The notes below the pieces were generated by a model. That model saw only the letters and a list, made by a program, of their open reading frames with translations. It was not told where the DNA came from and ran no database searches. A DNA stretch of 42,967 nucleotides from assembly GCA_015066465.1 (NCBI GenBank), contig SVOI01000016.1:1-42967 (forward strand), written 5' to 3'. The translations under genes and the position numbers were made by a program. The DNA comes from Oscillospiraceae bacterium. Its GTDB lineage: Bacteria; Bacillota; Clostridia; Oscillospirales; Acutalibacteraceae. Positions 25,216 through 34,246 of the stretch are shown piece after piece (the first letter of the stretch is position 1; the number at the start of each line of letters is the position of its first letter).

Positions 25216-26223
25216 TTAACCCTTCTTATTGAAGCCAAGAAAATCTTTTTCAAGGCATATACCTGTACCATTAACAACGCAGTCGAGTGGATTTTTTGCC
25301 ACGTGAACAGGCATATTTGTTTCTTCAGAAATATATCTGTCAAAGCCTCTTAAAAGAGCACCACCGCCAGTAAGCATAATACCACGCTCACAGATATCCG
25401 CTGCAAGCTCTGGTGGAGTTCTGTCTAATGTGTATCTAATAGAGTCAAGAATCTGGTCAACAGATGGTGCTAAAGCATCACGAACCTGTTCACTTGTAAT
25501 TTCAACAGATTTAGGAAGACCATCCATAAGATTTCTACCTTTAATTTCCATAGCTGCTTCACCCTCGTAAGGATAAGCAGAACCTAATTTAACTTTTATA
25601 TCTTCTGCTGTTCTTTCACCAATTAAAAGATTGAAGTTACTTTTTACATAAGAAATAATAGCTTCATCAAAATTGTCACCAGCCATTTTTACTGACTTTG
25701 AAGTAACAATATCACCCAAAGAAATAACCGCAACCTCACTTGTACCACCGCCGATGTCAACAATCATACTACCAGTTGCTTCAAGAACAGGAAGCCCTGC
25801 ACCAATAGCAGCAGCCATTGGTTCTTCAATAAGACTTACGTATCTTGCACCAGCACTTTTTGCAGCATCGTGCACAGCACGGCGTTCAACCTCTGTAACA
25901 CCAGATGGAATACAAATCATAACTCTTGCTCTGTTAAATGGTGAACCACTTATAGCTCTTCTTATAAACTCCTTAAGCATATCAGAGGTCATATCAAAGT
26001 CTGCAATAACACCATCCTTAAGTGGTCTTACCGCAGTAATTGAGCCTGGTGTTCTACCAATCATTCTTTTAGCATCTGCACCAACAGCAACAACAGTTTT
26101 TGGGTTTGTTCTTTCATCAACTGCAACAACAGATGGTTCACGTATAACAATACCCTTACCTTTAACGAAAACTAATGTATTGGCAGTACCGAGGTCGATA
26201 CCTATATCTTGTGAAAATAACAT
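25216..26223 (-). CDS. mreB: Rod-shape determining protein MreB
   Basis: A 335-residue actin-fold ATPase. Phosphate-1 is [18 protein letters not shown] near 7-24, phosphate-2 [17 protein letters not shown] near 153, and the adenosine motif [13 protein letters not shown] near 281. MreB filaments guide cell-wall synthesis during elongation. GGAGGAAAAAGAAA precedes the ATG. It directly follows a zinc ABC permease gene by 15 bp with no room for a separate terminator or promoter, so it may be co-transcribed with znuACB. Confidence 0.97.
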   Translation of the reverse strand: MLFSQDIGIDLGTANTLVFVKGKGIVIREPSVVAVDERTNPKTVVAVGADAKRMIGRTPGSITAVRPLKDGVIADFDMTSDMLKEFIRRAISGSPFNRARVMICIPSGVTEVERRAVHDAAKSAGARYVSLIEEPMAAAIGAGLPVLEATGSMIVDIGGGTSEVAVISLGDIVTSKSVKMAGDNFDEAIISYVKSNFNLLIGERTAEDIKVKLGSAYPYEGEAAMEIKGRNLMDGLPKSVEITSEQVRDALAPSVDQILDSIRYTLDRTPPELAADICERGIMLTGGGALLRGFDRYISEETNMPVHVAKNPLDCVVNGTGICLEKDFLGFNKKG

Positions 26224-26238
26224 TTTCTTTTTCCTCCA

Positions 26239-27072
26239 TTATTTCTTTCTGAATAAATATGTTACGAAAAATACTACTGCAAGAGCCATAACTATTGTAG
26301 CACCCGCTGAAGTATCAGTATAAAACGACGTTATAAGTCCACCAACACCACAAATGAGTGATGTGAGAACAGAAACACTCAAATAACTTCTTGAATTCTT
26401 ACTTATATTTCTCGCTGTTGCCGCAGGTAAAATAAGAAGTGAGTTTATAAGAAGAATACCCACTGACTTAATTGAAAGCATAACAACCACTGCTACTACT
26501 ATTACAAAAATGTTCTCGTAAAGAACAGTTTTTATGCCACGACTTGCCGCAAGCTCACGATTTATTGAAATCAGAAGTAATTTGTTATAAATCAGAGACC
26601 AGATAATTAATACTGCTACTAAGGTTAAGCTTAAGCATAATATCTCGCCCTTGGTAACGCTTAAAATATCACCAACAAGATATGCTGAGTATTTCGAGAA
26701 ACCACCGCCATAAGAAAGCACTAAAAGACCTAATGCGACAGCAGTTGATGAGAAAACACTTATTACAGTATCACTCGAAGCGCTACCTTTATTTTTAACT
26801 CTTGTAATAATAAGTGCAAGTAACACACCAAAAGCCACAAGAGAGATAATTTCATTTTTAATTCCTAAAAGCACACCAAGTGCCACACCAGTTAATGCAC
26901 TATGACCTAAAGCATCTGAGAAAAACGCCATTTTGTTATTTACTGCCATTGTGCCTAAAATACCCATAAGCGGTGCAATAATAAGCATCGCAAGAAGTGC
27001 ATTTTTCATAAAGCCATAATCTGCCCACGAAAACGGCAGAAGCAAATCCAAAAGATTATATATATAAGTCAT
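26239..27072 (-). CDS. znuB: Zinc/manganese ABC transporter permease
   Basis: A 277-residue permease of the ABC-3 family (ZnuB/MntB type) with about eight or nine membrane helices. MAFFSDALGHSALTGVALG near 48 is the family hallmark, and the ATPase-facing loop ASRGIKT lies near 177. It is encoded in the order znuA-znuC-znuB, with 4 bp to znuC. Zinc rather than manganese is inferred from the His-rich loop of the binding protein. Confidence 0.88.
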   Translation of the reverse strand: MTYIYNLLDLLLPFSWADYGFMKNALLAMLIIAPLMGILGTMAVNNKMAFFSDALGHSALTGVALGVLLGIKNEIISLVAFGVLLALIITRVKNKGSASSDTVISVFSSTAVALGLLVLSYGGGFSKYSAYLVGDILSVTKGEILCLSLTLVAVLIIWSLIYNKLLLISINRELAASRGIKTVLYENIFVIVVAVVVMLSIKSVGILLINSLLILPAATARNISKNSRSYLSVSVLTSLICGVGGLITSFYTDTSAGATIVMALAVVFFVTYLFRKK

Positions 27073-27076
27073 TTAA

Positions 27077-27814
27077 TCAATCCAATCCGTGAAAGAAGCT
27101 CTCTTTAAATTCGGCTGAAGCAAAAACCTCTTCTGCATTACCGCTTCTGAGAACAGATTTATTTATAAGAATAACATTATCTGCATATTCCTTTACTATT
27201 CCAAGGTCGTGAGAAACCATTGCTATTGCTATATGATAATTCTTTTTAAGGTCTGCAATAACTTCATAAAATTTCTCGCTACCCTTTAAATCAACACCCG
27301 AAACAGGCTCATCAAGAATAAGTAATTCAGGAAGTGGATACAGAGCGCTTGCAAGCATCACTCTCTGAATTTCGCCACCTGATAAAAACCCGAGTGTTTT
27401 ATTCTTTAAATGGAGACACCCTACCATATCGAGTGCTTCATCTATTGATTTCAACTGTTTTTTGTCTTTTTTAAAGCAAACAGGCAAATTAGTTCTGCCA
27501 ATCATCATAAAATCTTCAACGCTAACTGGCGCAGAGCGGTCAAAATCAAGGTGTTGCGGAACATAACCGATTGTTATATTTTCAATTTTTTCGCCGTGAT
27601 GTGACTCAAAGGTGACTGTGCCATCATGTTTGATTTCATTGAGAATGGATTTTAAAAGCGTTGTTTTACCTGCACCATTTACACCGATTAAAGCAGTTAA
27701 CTGTCCACAGAAAAGGTCAAACGAAACACTTGAAAGTAAAACGTCTTTACCTTTTTTTACACCTACATCCTTTACGGAGATTTTGCAAAGTCCGCAACCG
27801 TTCTGTGATGACAT
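27077..27814 (-). CDS. znuC: Zinc ABC transporter ATP-binding protein
   Basis: A 245-residue ABC ATPase with Walker A GVNGAGKTTLL, Q-loop YVPQHLDF, signature FLSGGEIQRVMLASAL, Walker B LLILDEPVSGVD and the switch MVSHDLG. It energises metal uptake through ZnuB. The ATG at 27814 overlaps the znuA stop by one base (TGATG), preceded by AAGGCGGTGA; a GTG one codon earlier is also possible. The Cys-containing N-terminus (NGCGLCK) is unusual but short. Confidence 0.93.
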   Translation of the reverse strand: MSSQNGCGLCKISVKDVGVKKGKDVLLSSVSFDLFCGQLTALIGVNGAGKTTLLKSILNEIKHDGTVTFESHHGEKIENITIGYVPQHLDFDRSAPVSVEDFMMIGRTNLPVCFKKDKKQLKSIDEALDMVGCLHLKNKTLGFLSGGEIQRVMLASALYPLPELLILDEPVSGVDLKGSEKFYEVIADLKKNYHIAIAMVSHDLGIVKEYADNVILINKSVLRSGNAEEVFASAEFKESFFHGLD

Positions 27815-28740
27815 CACTTCACCGCCTTTAAAATAGTTTCTAAATTTTCTCTCATTATATCTTCATACGCTGTAAGTGAAACCTCACCCCTTATAACAGG
27901 GTTAAGCGTTAAAATATCAGCGCCTGTTTCGTTACTTAAAATTGTAGCAGAAGAACCTTTGTAATCGGGCTCTATAAAAAGCACGTTTACATTATGCTTC
28001 TCAATTATATCTACCAATTCTGCAAGTCCCTTTGCAGAAGGCTCTGAACCCTCGTGACTTTCAACTGTTGCTACAACGTTAAAGCCATACTCACTTGCTA
28101 AATAATCATAAGATTCGTGAAATGTAATTATATTTTCATTCTTAAGAGTTCTCGCTTTTTCGCTTAACTCTTCGCTTAACTTAGTTAAACGATTAATATA
28201 ATCATTCTTATTTTCCTCTATTTCACTTTTATATTGTGGATAGAAAGACACAAGACTATCTGCAATATTATTAACTTGAATTTTTGCGTTTTCAGGCGAC
28301 ATCCATATATGAGAATTAACGCTATGATTATGGTCGTGATGGGTTTCTTCATTATGATTTTCGTGATGTTCATCACAATTCTCAATTAAACGAACACCTT
28401 CTGAAGAATCAACAACCCTGAGATTTTCATTGCTCATATAAACGTCTTCTAAAAACGCTTCCATCCCAGCACCATTGATAATAAACACATCGGCATCCGC
28501 AATCAGCTTTGCATCCCGACTTAAAATCTGGTAATCGTGAAGGCACCCGGTATTTTGCTCAGCCATACAACTTACATTTATTTCGTCGATGCCATCAACA
28601 ATATTTAAAGTGAATATATAAATCGGGTAAAAGGATGTGACAAGAAGAATATTGTCATTCGTTATCGGGGGTGTGGTACAAGAACAACATACACTTAAAA
28701 CTAATACTACCATCAACATTAATGATAAAATTCTTTTCAT
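27814..28740 (-). CDS. znuA: Zinc ABC transporter substrate-binding lipoprotein
   Basis: A 308-residue cluster A-I binding protein. A signal peptide ends in a lipobox-like VLSVCCSC. The flexible His-rich loop, CDEHHENHNEETHHDHNH near 127-144, is typical of zinc-specific members. Putative metal ligands are the His in LHDYQILSRDAK near 69, SHIWMSPENA near 148 and HESYDYLASEY near 205, and an acidic residue in EPDYKGS near 258. It is followed directly by znuC. No Zur box was recognised upstream. Confidence 0.92.
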   Translation of the reverse strand: MKRILSLMLMVVLVLSVCCSCTTPPITNDNILLVTSFYPIYIFTLNIVDGIDEINVSCMAEQNTGCLHDYQILSRDAKLIADADVFIINGAGMEAFLEDVYMSNENLRVVDSSEGVRLIENCDEHHENHNEETHHDHNHSVNSHIWMSPENAKIQVNNIADSLVSFYPQYKSEIEENKNDYINRLTKLSEELSEKARTLKNENIITFHESYDYLASEYGFNVVATVESHEGSEPSAKGLAELVDIIEKHNVNVLFIEPDYKGSSATILSNETGADILTLNPVIRGEVSLTAYEDIMRENLETILKAVK

Positions 28741-28767
28741 GTCAACACCCCCAATAATTTTTATTTT

Positions 28768-30411
28768 TTATTCTACAATTCTGAACCAATAAGTATCTTC
28801 AGATGAATAAAGGTCGTTTTCAATAAGGATATAGTAAGTACCCTTTTTAAGTTCAATAACACCCGTTGTTACCTGATACTCATTCTTTGCAGATTCGAGA
28901 CTGCTTATTTCTTTGCCGTTTTCATCCATGATAGTTGCAATCCATGCTAAATCATTTTCGTTTGTATAGTCGTGATAGAAGTGGAATGCAATATTTCTGT
29001 CTCTGTCAACCTCGAATTTATAGTAGTCTCTGTCGAAGTTCATATCGGTAGAAATAAGTGTACCATAATAATCCTTAAGAGTACCAACCTCGTTTGCAGT
29101 TTCTTTTGTGTTATTTGATTCACTCTCAAACAACAAGTCTGTCTGACAGGTGTAAGTAAGACTGTAAGGAACAGACGTATATCTCATTGAATCAGCATCT
29201 ATTAAAATGTAGTAGTCACCAGCAGGGAGACCCATACCTGTAATGTTAACGCCCTCGTCATTCCATTTTGATACACGCTTAACAATTTCTGTATATGTTC
29301 CATCCTTTTCAGGTCTTAAGAGTCTTACGTTCCAGCCGTTGTAATCTTCGTCGAATTCTTTTTCATCAAATTCGTGAACAAAGTTTACTGTGAGGTAGCT
29401 CTTTTCGGTTAACGTAATCTTGAAATAGTCTTTATCAAGACCCATTACCTTTGGTGCAAGCATACCGCTCACAACACTGTTTTCTTTAAATATTTCTGCC
29501 TGTTCAGGTGTATCATTTATTTCAAATTCAGTTGTTTCAGAAAGACCTGTTTCAACCTTTAATCTGTAAGTCATACCATCCTGAACCTGAGTTTCAACTA
29601 ATATATAATAAACGCCAGGATGTAAATTAATTTTACCAGTTCTTAGCTCTGGGTCCTGATACTTTGAAGCAAATGAAGCAATTTCATAATCATTCTCAGT
29701 AAAGAGTCTTACAACCCAACCAACCTGTGGCAGCTTGCTATTATCGTGAGCAAAGCTCATATCTATATAGCCGTCACTTGTAATTTCAAATTTATAATAG
29801 TCTAAATCTGCATCAGCCTGTCTCTGACTTGATGAGCCATAAATAACTCTATTAAGTCTTAAATCGGTTGCAGTTTCTTTTGTATCGTTAAACTCCTTTT
29901 CAAAGCTCTCTGTTGGTGTAAAGCTTACAGTTAAATCAAAGTCACCTGCTAAAAAGAGTTGACCAGGTTCAACAACAACACAATAAGTGCCAGCTTCCAC
30001 ACCTGTTTCACCCCAGGTAGAAGTTACATCTGTCCAGAAAGCATCAAAATATGTGAGTTCATTATATTCATACCAATCATCATCCGGATTTTCTATATAA
30101 TAAAGCGTTACACGCCAGCCATCGAGCATTGATTCCTGAACACTCTGGTGATTAAAGCTAAGACTTAATGCACCATTTTCTTCTAAAGTAAAAATATATG
30201 CTTCATAGTCTTCTTTAGTCTTAAGTTCACCTTTAACCGCTATATTAAAACCATTTGCATTTTCATCGGTTTTGGTATTAATAAAGGTCGGTGTATTCAT
30301 ATAGAAAAGACTGTCTTTTACTTCTATTGCACAGACGGTTGCTATAAGTGATATAAGAACAGCTACTGTTGCAATAATTATCAAGGTGCGTTTTTTCAAT
30401 GACCTTTTCAT
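28768..30411 (-). CDS. Exported protein of four PPC-like beta-sandwich repeats
   Basis: A 547-residue protein with an N-terminal signal anchor (about 8-28) and four similar modules, each beginning near 50, 167, 295 and 430. The shared pattern is a Glu-Asn-(Asp)-Thr-x-Glu-Thr-Ala start, a DxDYYKF strand and a closing GxYYILVE strand, as in FEKEFNDTKETA, TTEFEINDTPEQA and FESESNNTKETA. This matches the bacterial pre-peptidase C-terminal (PPC) fold, usually attached to secreted proteases; here no catalytic domain exists. It overlaps the flavoprotein gene by 4 bp and leads into znuA, 27 bp on. Function unknown; a surface adhesion or glycan-binding role is only a guess. Confidence 0.75.
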   Translation of the reverse strand: MKRSLKKRTLIIIATVAVLISLIATVCAIEVKDSLFYMNTPTFINTKTDENANGFNIAVKGELKTKEDYEAYIFTLEENGALSLSFNHQSVQESMLDGWRVTLYYIENPDDDWYEYNELTYFDAFWTDVTSTWGETGVEAGTYCVVVEPGQLFLAGDFDLTVSFTPTESFEKEFNDTKETATDLRLNRVIYGSSSQRQADADLDYYKFEITSDGYIDMSFAHDNSKLPQVGWVVRLFTENDYEIASFASKYQDPELRTGKINLHPGVYYILVETQVQDGMTYRLKVETGLSETTEFEINDTPEQAEIFKENSVVSGMLAPKVMGLDKDYFKITLTEKSYLTVNFVHEFDEKEFDEDYNGWNVRLLRPEKDGTYTEIVKRVSKWNDEGVNITGMGLPAGDYYILIDADSMRYTSVPYSLTYTCQTDLLFESESNNTKETANEVGTLKDYYGTLISTDMNFDRDYYKFEVDRDRNIAFHFYHDYTNENDLAWIATIMDENGKEISSLESAKNEYQVTTGVIELKKGTYYILIENDLYSSEDTYWFRIVE

Positions 30412-30968
30412 AAATTACCAATCCTTTCAACTATGTTTTTTATCTCTTCTTCTGCTTTTTCTATTTGTGGCTTTGTATCGGTAAAGTTACAAAGAGCAGA
30501 ACCTACAAATTCTATATTTAAAATTGAACAAGCGAATTTTAATTGCTCTTCCATAACAGAAAGCCATTTTGTACCATCTCTGCCAGATGAAAGAAGCAAA
30601 ATTGCTTTTCTTCTTTTCTCAATTTTCTGAGTTTTGTTATATTTATAAAAATAAGTGTAATAAAACTGAAATCTGTCAATTAACGCTTTTAACGGAGCAG
30701 AAAAGGTTCCGTTATATAAAGGCGAAGCAAATACTATAATATCAGCATTTTCGAATTCTGTGAAAAACAAATCCAAATCTCTGTGCTTACATTTTTCATT
30801 TTCTTCACAGTAATTACATCCGTCACAAAATTCAAACTTTTCTTTATAAAGCTCAGACGTAATTATTTTTTCAGTCTCACAGATACTTTTAAAATATTCT
30901 ATTTGCTTTTTGGTGTAGCCATTTTGTCTATTGGAGCCATCTATAATTAAAACGTTGTTATTTTTCAT
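30408..30968 (-). CDS. NADPH-dependent FMN reductase / iron-sulfur flavoprotein
   Basis: A 186-residue flavodoxin-fold protein. IIDGSNRQNGYTKKQ near 7-21 is the FMN phosphate loop, the Cys-rich segment FCDGCNYCEENEKCKH near 47 may ligate a cluster, and FASPLYNGTFSAPLKALIDR near 84 is the second flavin-binding loop typical of this family. Its redox partner is unknown. The start is the ATG at 30968, four bases after the stop of the PyrB-like gene; the longer frame overlaps that gene and is not supported by a ribosome site. Confidence 0.82.
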   Translation of the reverse strand: MKNNNVLIIDGSNRQNGYTKKQIEYFKSICETEKIITSELYKEKFEFCDGCNYCEENEKCKHRDLDLFFTEFENADIIVFASPLYNGTFSAPLKALIDRFQFYYTYFYKYNKTQKIEKRRKAILLLSSGRDGTKWLSVMEEQLKFACSILNIEFVGSALCNFTDTKPQIEKAEEEIKNIVERIGNL

Positions 30969-30972
30969 ACAA

Positions 30973-32031
30973 TCACTTTGCTTCGTATTTTTGACCACAA
31001 TATTTGCAAATGTATTCGCCATTTTCTGTTTCGTAGAAAAGTGGTGGCAAATAATCTTCTGTTGAAGTTATACAATCACTTTTTAAACACTTAAAATCGT
31101 GTGTTGCTGTTTCTTCTACAGGTTTTATAAGTCTGCCTGTTCTTTTTGTAATGAGCTTGAGAATTATAGCCATCGCAGCATCCACATCGTAATTAAGCAT
31201 TTTGTTATAAACTGCTCTCGGGTCACTGTCAACGCTCATATCCAACTCTTCACCACGAGGGAACTGATGCATTATTTTTAAATCTTTTTTAGCTGTAAGA
31301 AGCATTCTTTCATCAAGAATAAACTTGTGCTTTCTTGAGCCATACTGAATTGCTGAGGTAAATGAGCTTTTATCTACCTTAGTCATATAAAGAACATCAA
31401 GCTCTGGTAATGGCTCCATAAGATTATCGAAAACTACAAATGGCTTTTCACGCCTGTCCATAATATTTATAAAATCATCGGTAATAGGTTTACCGTTTAC
31501 TGATATAAAGTAAAATTCATTACCCTTATAAATATTAAGGCATTGTAAAAGTCCACGAACGAGAGTATTGTTTGAAAAATCACCAACAAAACCTATTTTC
31601 ATATTTGAAATATGATTTTTCTCCATCCAGACAGTTGAAATATCTGCAAGTGTTTTTACTGGATACGCTCTGCCACCATCACCTGCATTTATAACAGGAA
31701 TTGTAGCATATAAAGAAGCCGCTCTTGCTGCACCTTTTTTAGGGTGATTTAAAACAATAACGTCACCACACGAGGACATTGTCATAACAGCATCTTTTAA
31801 CGATTCATTTTCGTTACAGGTAAAGTCAAAATGAGTTCCACCCATTCTTGTAGCAGCAGTAGTAAAAGCCATTTTCGCATTACGGTCTTCATTATAAAAA
31901 GCATTTATAAGAATTCTGCCTTCCATCTCTTTACCATAAACGTGCTGATTACCGTTTACAAATGTGACAAGGTTAATTGCTTCACGTAATTCTTCACGTG
32001 TAAAATCAGTAATATCTATAAACCTTTTCAT
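30973..32031 (-). CDS. Aspartate carbamoyltransferase-fold protein fused to a PyrI-like zinc tail; active site degenerate
   Basis: A 352-residue protein with the whole ATCase fold (residues about 1-305) and a C-terminal zinc module with CLKSDC and CKYCG, like the PyrI zinc domain. Scaffold matches are clear (GAARAASLYATIPVINAGDG, DVLYMTKV, SDPRAVYNKML), but catalytic positions are replaced. STRTR becomes DRNAK, HPTQ becomes YPVK, RHPQ becomes NHPK, and HPLPR becomes HQFPR. The 80s-loop lysines are absent as well. It probably does not make carbamoyl-aspartate. It has its own extended -10 promoter and leads a run of genes without other pyr genes. Possible roles are regulation, or a different carbamoyl or allosteric partner; nothing supports one of these. 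Confidence 0.8.
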   Translation of the reverse strand: MKRFIDITDFTREELREAINLVTFVNGNQHVYGKEMEGRILINAFYNEDRNAKMAFTTAATRMGGTHFDFTCNENESLKDAVMTMSSCGDVIVLNHPKKGAARAASLYATIPVINAGDGGRAYPVKTLADISTVWMEKNHISNMKIGFVGDFSNNTLVRGLLQCLNIYKGNEFYFISVNGKPITDDFINIMDRREKPFVVFDNLMEPLPELDVLYMTKVDKSSFTSAIQYGSRKHKFILDERMLLTAKKDLKIMHQFPRGEELDMSVDSDPRAVYNKMLNYDVDAAMAIILKLITKRTGRLIKPVEETATHDFKCLKSDCITSTEDYLPPLFYETENGEYICKYCGQKYEAK

Positions 32032-32084
32032 CGAAAAAAGCCTCCATCCACTACAAAATGCGATAAAACACCATTATCCATAGA

Positions 32085-32093
32085 ATTATATCA
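32085..32093 (-). promoter_or_regulatory. Extended -10 promoter of the PyrB-like gene
   Basis: On the minus strand TGATATAAT, a TGn-TATAAT extended -10 box, is seen. The -35 region (TTTAAT, 17 bases upstream) is weak. A GGAGGC ribosome site precedes the ATG. Confidence 0.55.
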
Positions 32094-32149
32094 CAAACAT
32101 TAGGAAAATTAAAGGGTTTCTCAGTAATTTAATTATTTTTTTACAAACA

Positions 32150-32186
32150 GAAAAACAGACACCTTACAAAAGTAAGATGTCTGTTA
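32150..32186 (-). terminator. Intrinsic terminator of the ferredoxin gene
   Basis: On the minus strand ACAGACATCTTAC and GTAAGGTGTCTGT form a 13-bp stem with one G-U pair and a TTTT loop, followed by TTTTTCTGTTT. It begins about 30 bases after the ferredoxin stop. Confidence 0.88.
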
Positions 32187-32212
32187 AATTCTGTTTTAGT
32201 TCTGTGCTAAAA

Positions 32213-32383
32213 TTATGCTTCAACAGGAGCTTCTACAGGGCAAGAACCTGCACATGCACCACAATCGATGCAAGCATCAGCGTCGATTACATAGATGCCA
32301 TCGCCTTCAGAAATTGCTTCTACTGGGCAATCTGAAGCACAAGCGCCACAAGCAATGCAAGCGTCAGTAATTTTGTATGCCAT
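32213..32383 (-). CDS. fdx: 2[4Fe-4S] ferredoxin
   Basis: A short gene of 56 residues with both cluster motifs complete: CIACGACASDCP at 9-20 and CIDCGACAGSCP at 38-49, i.e. CxxCxxCxxxCP twice. Such clostridial-type ferredoxins carry electrons for hydrogenases, pyruvate:ferredoxin oxidoreductase and similar enzymes. The start is set by GGAGGAG 8 bases upstream, and it has its own promoter and terminator. Confidence 0.96.
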   Translation of the reverse strand: MAYKITDACIACGACASDCPVEAISEGDGIYVIDADACIDCGACAGSCPVEAPVEA

Positions 32384-32434
32384 AGTTACTCTCCTCCTTC
32401 TTCTATTAAAACTCTTTCGAGTTTGTTTGTACCC

Positions 32435-32462
32435 ATTGTAACATATCTTAAAAAAATTTCAA
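32435..32462 (-). promoter_or_regulatory. Promoter of the ferredoxin gene
   Basis: On the minus strand TTGAAA (32457-32462) and TACAAT (32435-32440) lie 16 bases apart. The leader contains a small AACTC-TTTC-GAGTT hairpin (32409-32422). Confidence 0.65.
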
Positions 32463-32488
32463 TAGGTATTTCTATTTTTTTATAAAAA

Positions 32489-33352
32489 TTATTCAATTCC
32501 TTTAAGAGCATCCAATTCACTCTTATCTACCTGAATTTTACCATCTTTTATAATCTTTACGTCTTTCTTAGAATAAACAGATGGTGCTGCTTCAGGACGA
32601 CGTTCAAGCTGAACCTTTACTGTACCTGCCAAAATATTTGTTTCAATAACAGTACCCTTACCCTCTCTTGTTTCAACAATAGCACCAACCTTTGGTGTTG
32701 TTTTATAAAGGTACTCATAAGTATCCTGCTCATATTTAAGGCAACACATAAGTCTGCCACAAGTACCACTTATTTTTGTAGGATTAAGTGAAAGACCTTG
32801 TTCTTTAGCCATTTTAATTGACACTGGGTGGAAATCTGACATATATTGACCACAACAGAATGGTCTGCCACAAATACCAAGACCACCAAGCATTTTTGCT
32901 TCATCACGAACACCAATCTGGCGCATTTCAATTCTTGTTTTAAAATTAGAAGCAAGAATTTTTACAAGCTCTCTGAAATCAACTCTGCCGTCAGATGTGA
33001 AATAGAAGAGAATTTTACTGCCATCAAAAGTACACTCAACGTCAACAAGCTTCATATCAAGACCTAATTCGAGTGACTTTTTCTCGCAGAAGTTAAATGC
33101 ATCCTTCTCTTTTTTTCTGTTAGCTTTTGTTATTTTTATATCTTCTTCACCGGCTAAACGGATAATAGATTTTAAAGGGCGCATAATTTCGCTTTCTGGA
33201 ACATCTTTATTTTCCATTGCGATTTCTCCGCACTCTACACCACGTGCAGTTTCAACTATTACCATATCACCTTTGTTAAATTGTCTGGAATCGGGAGAAA
33301 AATAATAAACCTTTCCCACTTCTTTAAATTTAACGCCTACAACTTCTGCCAT
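32489..33352 (-). CDS. ricT: PSP1-domain protein YaaT (RicT)
   Basis: A 287-residue YaaT/RicT homologue; in Bacillus subtilis this protein acts with RicA and RicF in RNA maturation and in competence and sporulation control, and the complex binds iron-sulfur clusters. The Cys motif GLGICGRPFCCGQYM near 129 and CGRLMCCLKYE near 162 are present. A C-terminal extension (about 200-287) is variable. The gene is in the conserved order darA-holB-yaaT, but yaaR is missing between darA and holB. Confidence 0.9.
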   Translation of the reverse strand: MAEVVGVKFKEVGKVYYFSPDSRQFNKGDMVIVETARGVECGEIAMENKDVPESEIMRPLKSIIRLAGEEDIKITKANRKKEKDAFNFCEKKSLELGLDMKLVDVECTFDGSKILFYFTSDGRVDFRELVKILASNFKTRIEMRQIGVRDEAKMLGGLGICGRPFCCGQYMSDFHPVSIKMAKEQGLSLNPTKISGTCGRLMCCLKYEQDTYEYLYKTTPKVGAIVETREGKGTVIETNILAGTVKVQLERRPEAAPSVYSKKDVKIIKDGKIQVDKSELDALKGIE

Positions 33353-33373
33353 ATTATATCTCCAAAAATCAAT

Positions 33374-34246
33374 TTATTTTTTCAATTTTGTACAAAGATG
33401 AGCTACAAGCAACGTATAATTCGGATTACCCGCAGTTAACTTTAAAAACTCATTTATACTATCAAAGCGTTCTAACAACGCTTCAGTAGAAAAAGCAAAA
33501 GAAATACTCTTCGCTTCATTTTCTAATTCTTTAATTAACACTTTCCCGTTATATTTAAGTGTCAGCGCATCACGTATAAACAGAGAAAGTGCTTTCAAAA
33601 CATCAACAGTCACTTGTTTATTACCATCAAGCGGTGCTAACGCCTTTATTATATCATACTCATAACTCGACATTAACGCTGAGGACACTTCTTTTACAAT
33701 ATTAAGAACCTTTTCACTAAGCTCTGATTCGTCATTATTTTCGCCAATTCTGAAGCGTGACACTCTTGAAAGAACTGTACCAATAATACTATTTGCACTT
33801 TCTGCTGTAATTATAAATACAGTATAGCTTGGCGGTTCCTCTAATATTTTAAGAAGAACGTTCTGACTATCCACCTTCATAAGTTGCATTTCAGTAATAA
33901 GTAAAACTCTTACCTTTGACTCATTAGGTGTCTGATATGCATCTTCGACAATAGGCTTTACATCATCTTTTTTACTGTAATACTTTTTGTCATCAGGCTT
34001 TTTGATTTTCACAATATCAGGGTGAATTCTCTCATCTGCTTTTCTGCAGGAAGAACAATTGTTACACGCTTCACTATCGCTCGCATTACCGCAAACGTAA
34101 ACCTTTGCAAGAAGGTACGCAATATCTTCACGTTCTTTTTCAGTACCACCATCAATAAGAACAGCGTGTGGTCGTCTACCACCTGATACAGTTTTCAAAA
34201 ATTCATTTTTTATCTGTTCATTATAATTTTCTAAATCAATCATCAT
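33374..34246 (-). CDS. holB: DNA polymerase III delta-prime-like subunit
   Basis: A 290-residue clamp-loader subunit of the HolB type. The degenerate phosphate loop AVLIDGGTEKERED near 28 lacks the GKT of active ATPases, as is normal for delta-prime. A zinc module has Cys at CNNCSSC near 61-67, with LLKILEEPPSYTVFII near 126 and LSRVSRFRIG near 155. Delta-prime opens the sliding clamp with delta and tau. It overlaps darA by 4 bp, as in Bacillus-type operons. The C-terminal domain is short and divergent. Confidence 0.87.
   Translation of the reverse strand: MMIDLENYNEQIKNEFLKTVSGGRRPHAVLIDGGTEKEREDIAYLLAKVYVCGNASDSEACNNCSSCRKADERIHPDIVKIKKPDDKKYYSKKDDVKPIVEDAYQTPNESKVRVLLITEMQLMKVDSQNVLLKILEEPPSYTVFIITAESANSIIGTVLSRVSRFRIGENNDESELSEKVLNIVKEVSSALMSSYEYDIIKALAPLDGNKQVTVDVLKALSLFIRDALTLKYNGKVLIKELENEAKSISFAFSTEALLERFDSINEFLKLTAGNPNYTLLVAHLCTKLKK

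Noticed and set aside
25673..26323. 216-codon plus-strand ORF
   Set aside because: It lies antisense to mreB and runs into znuB, with no ribosome site or family motif.
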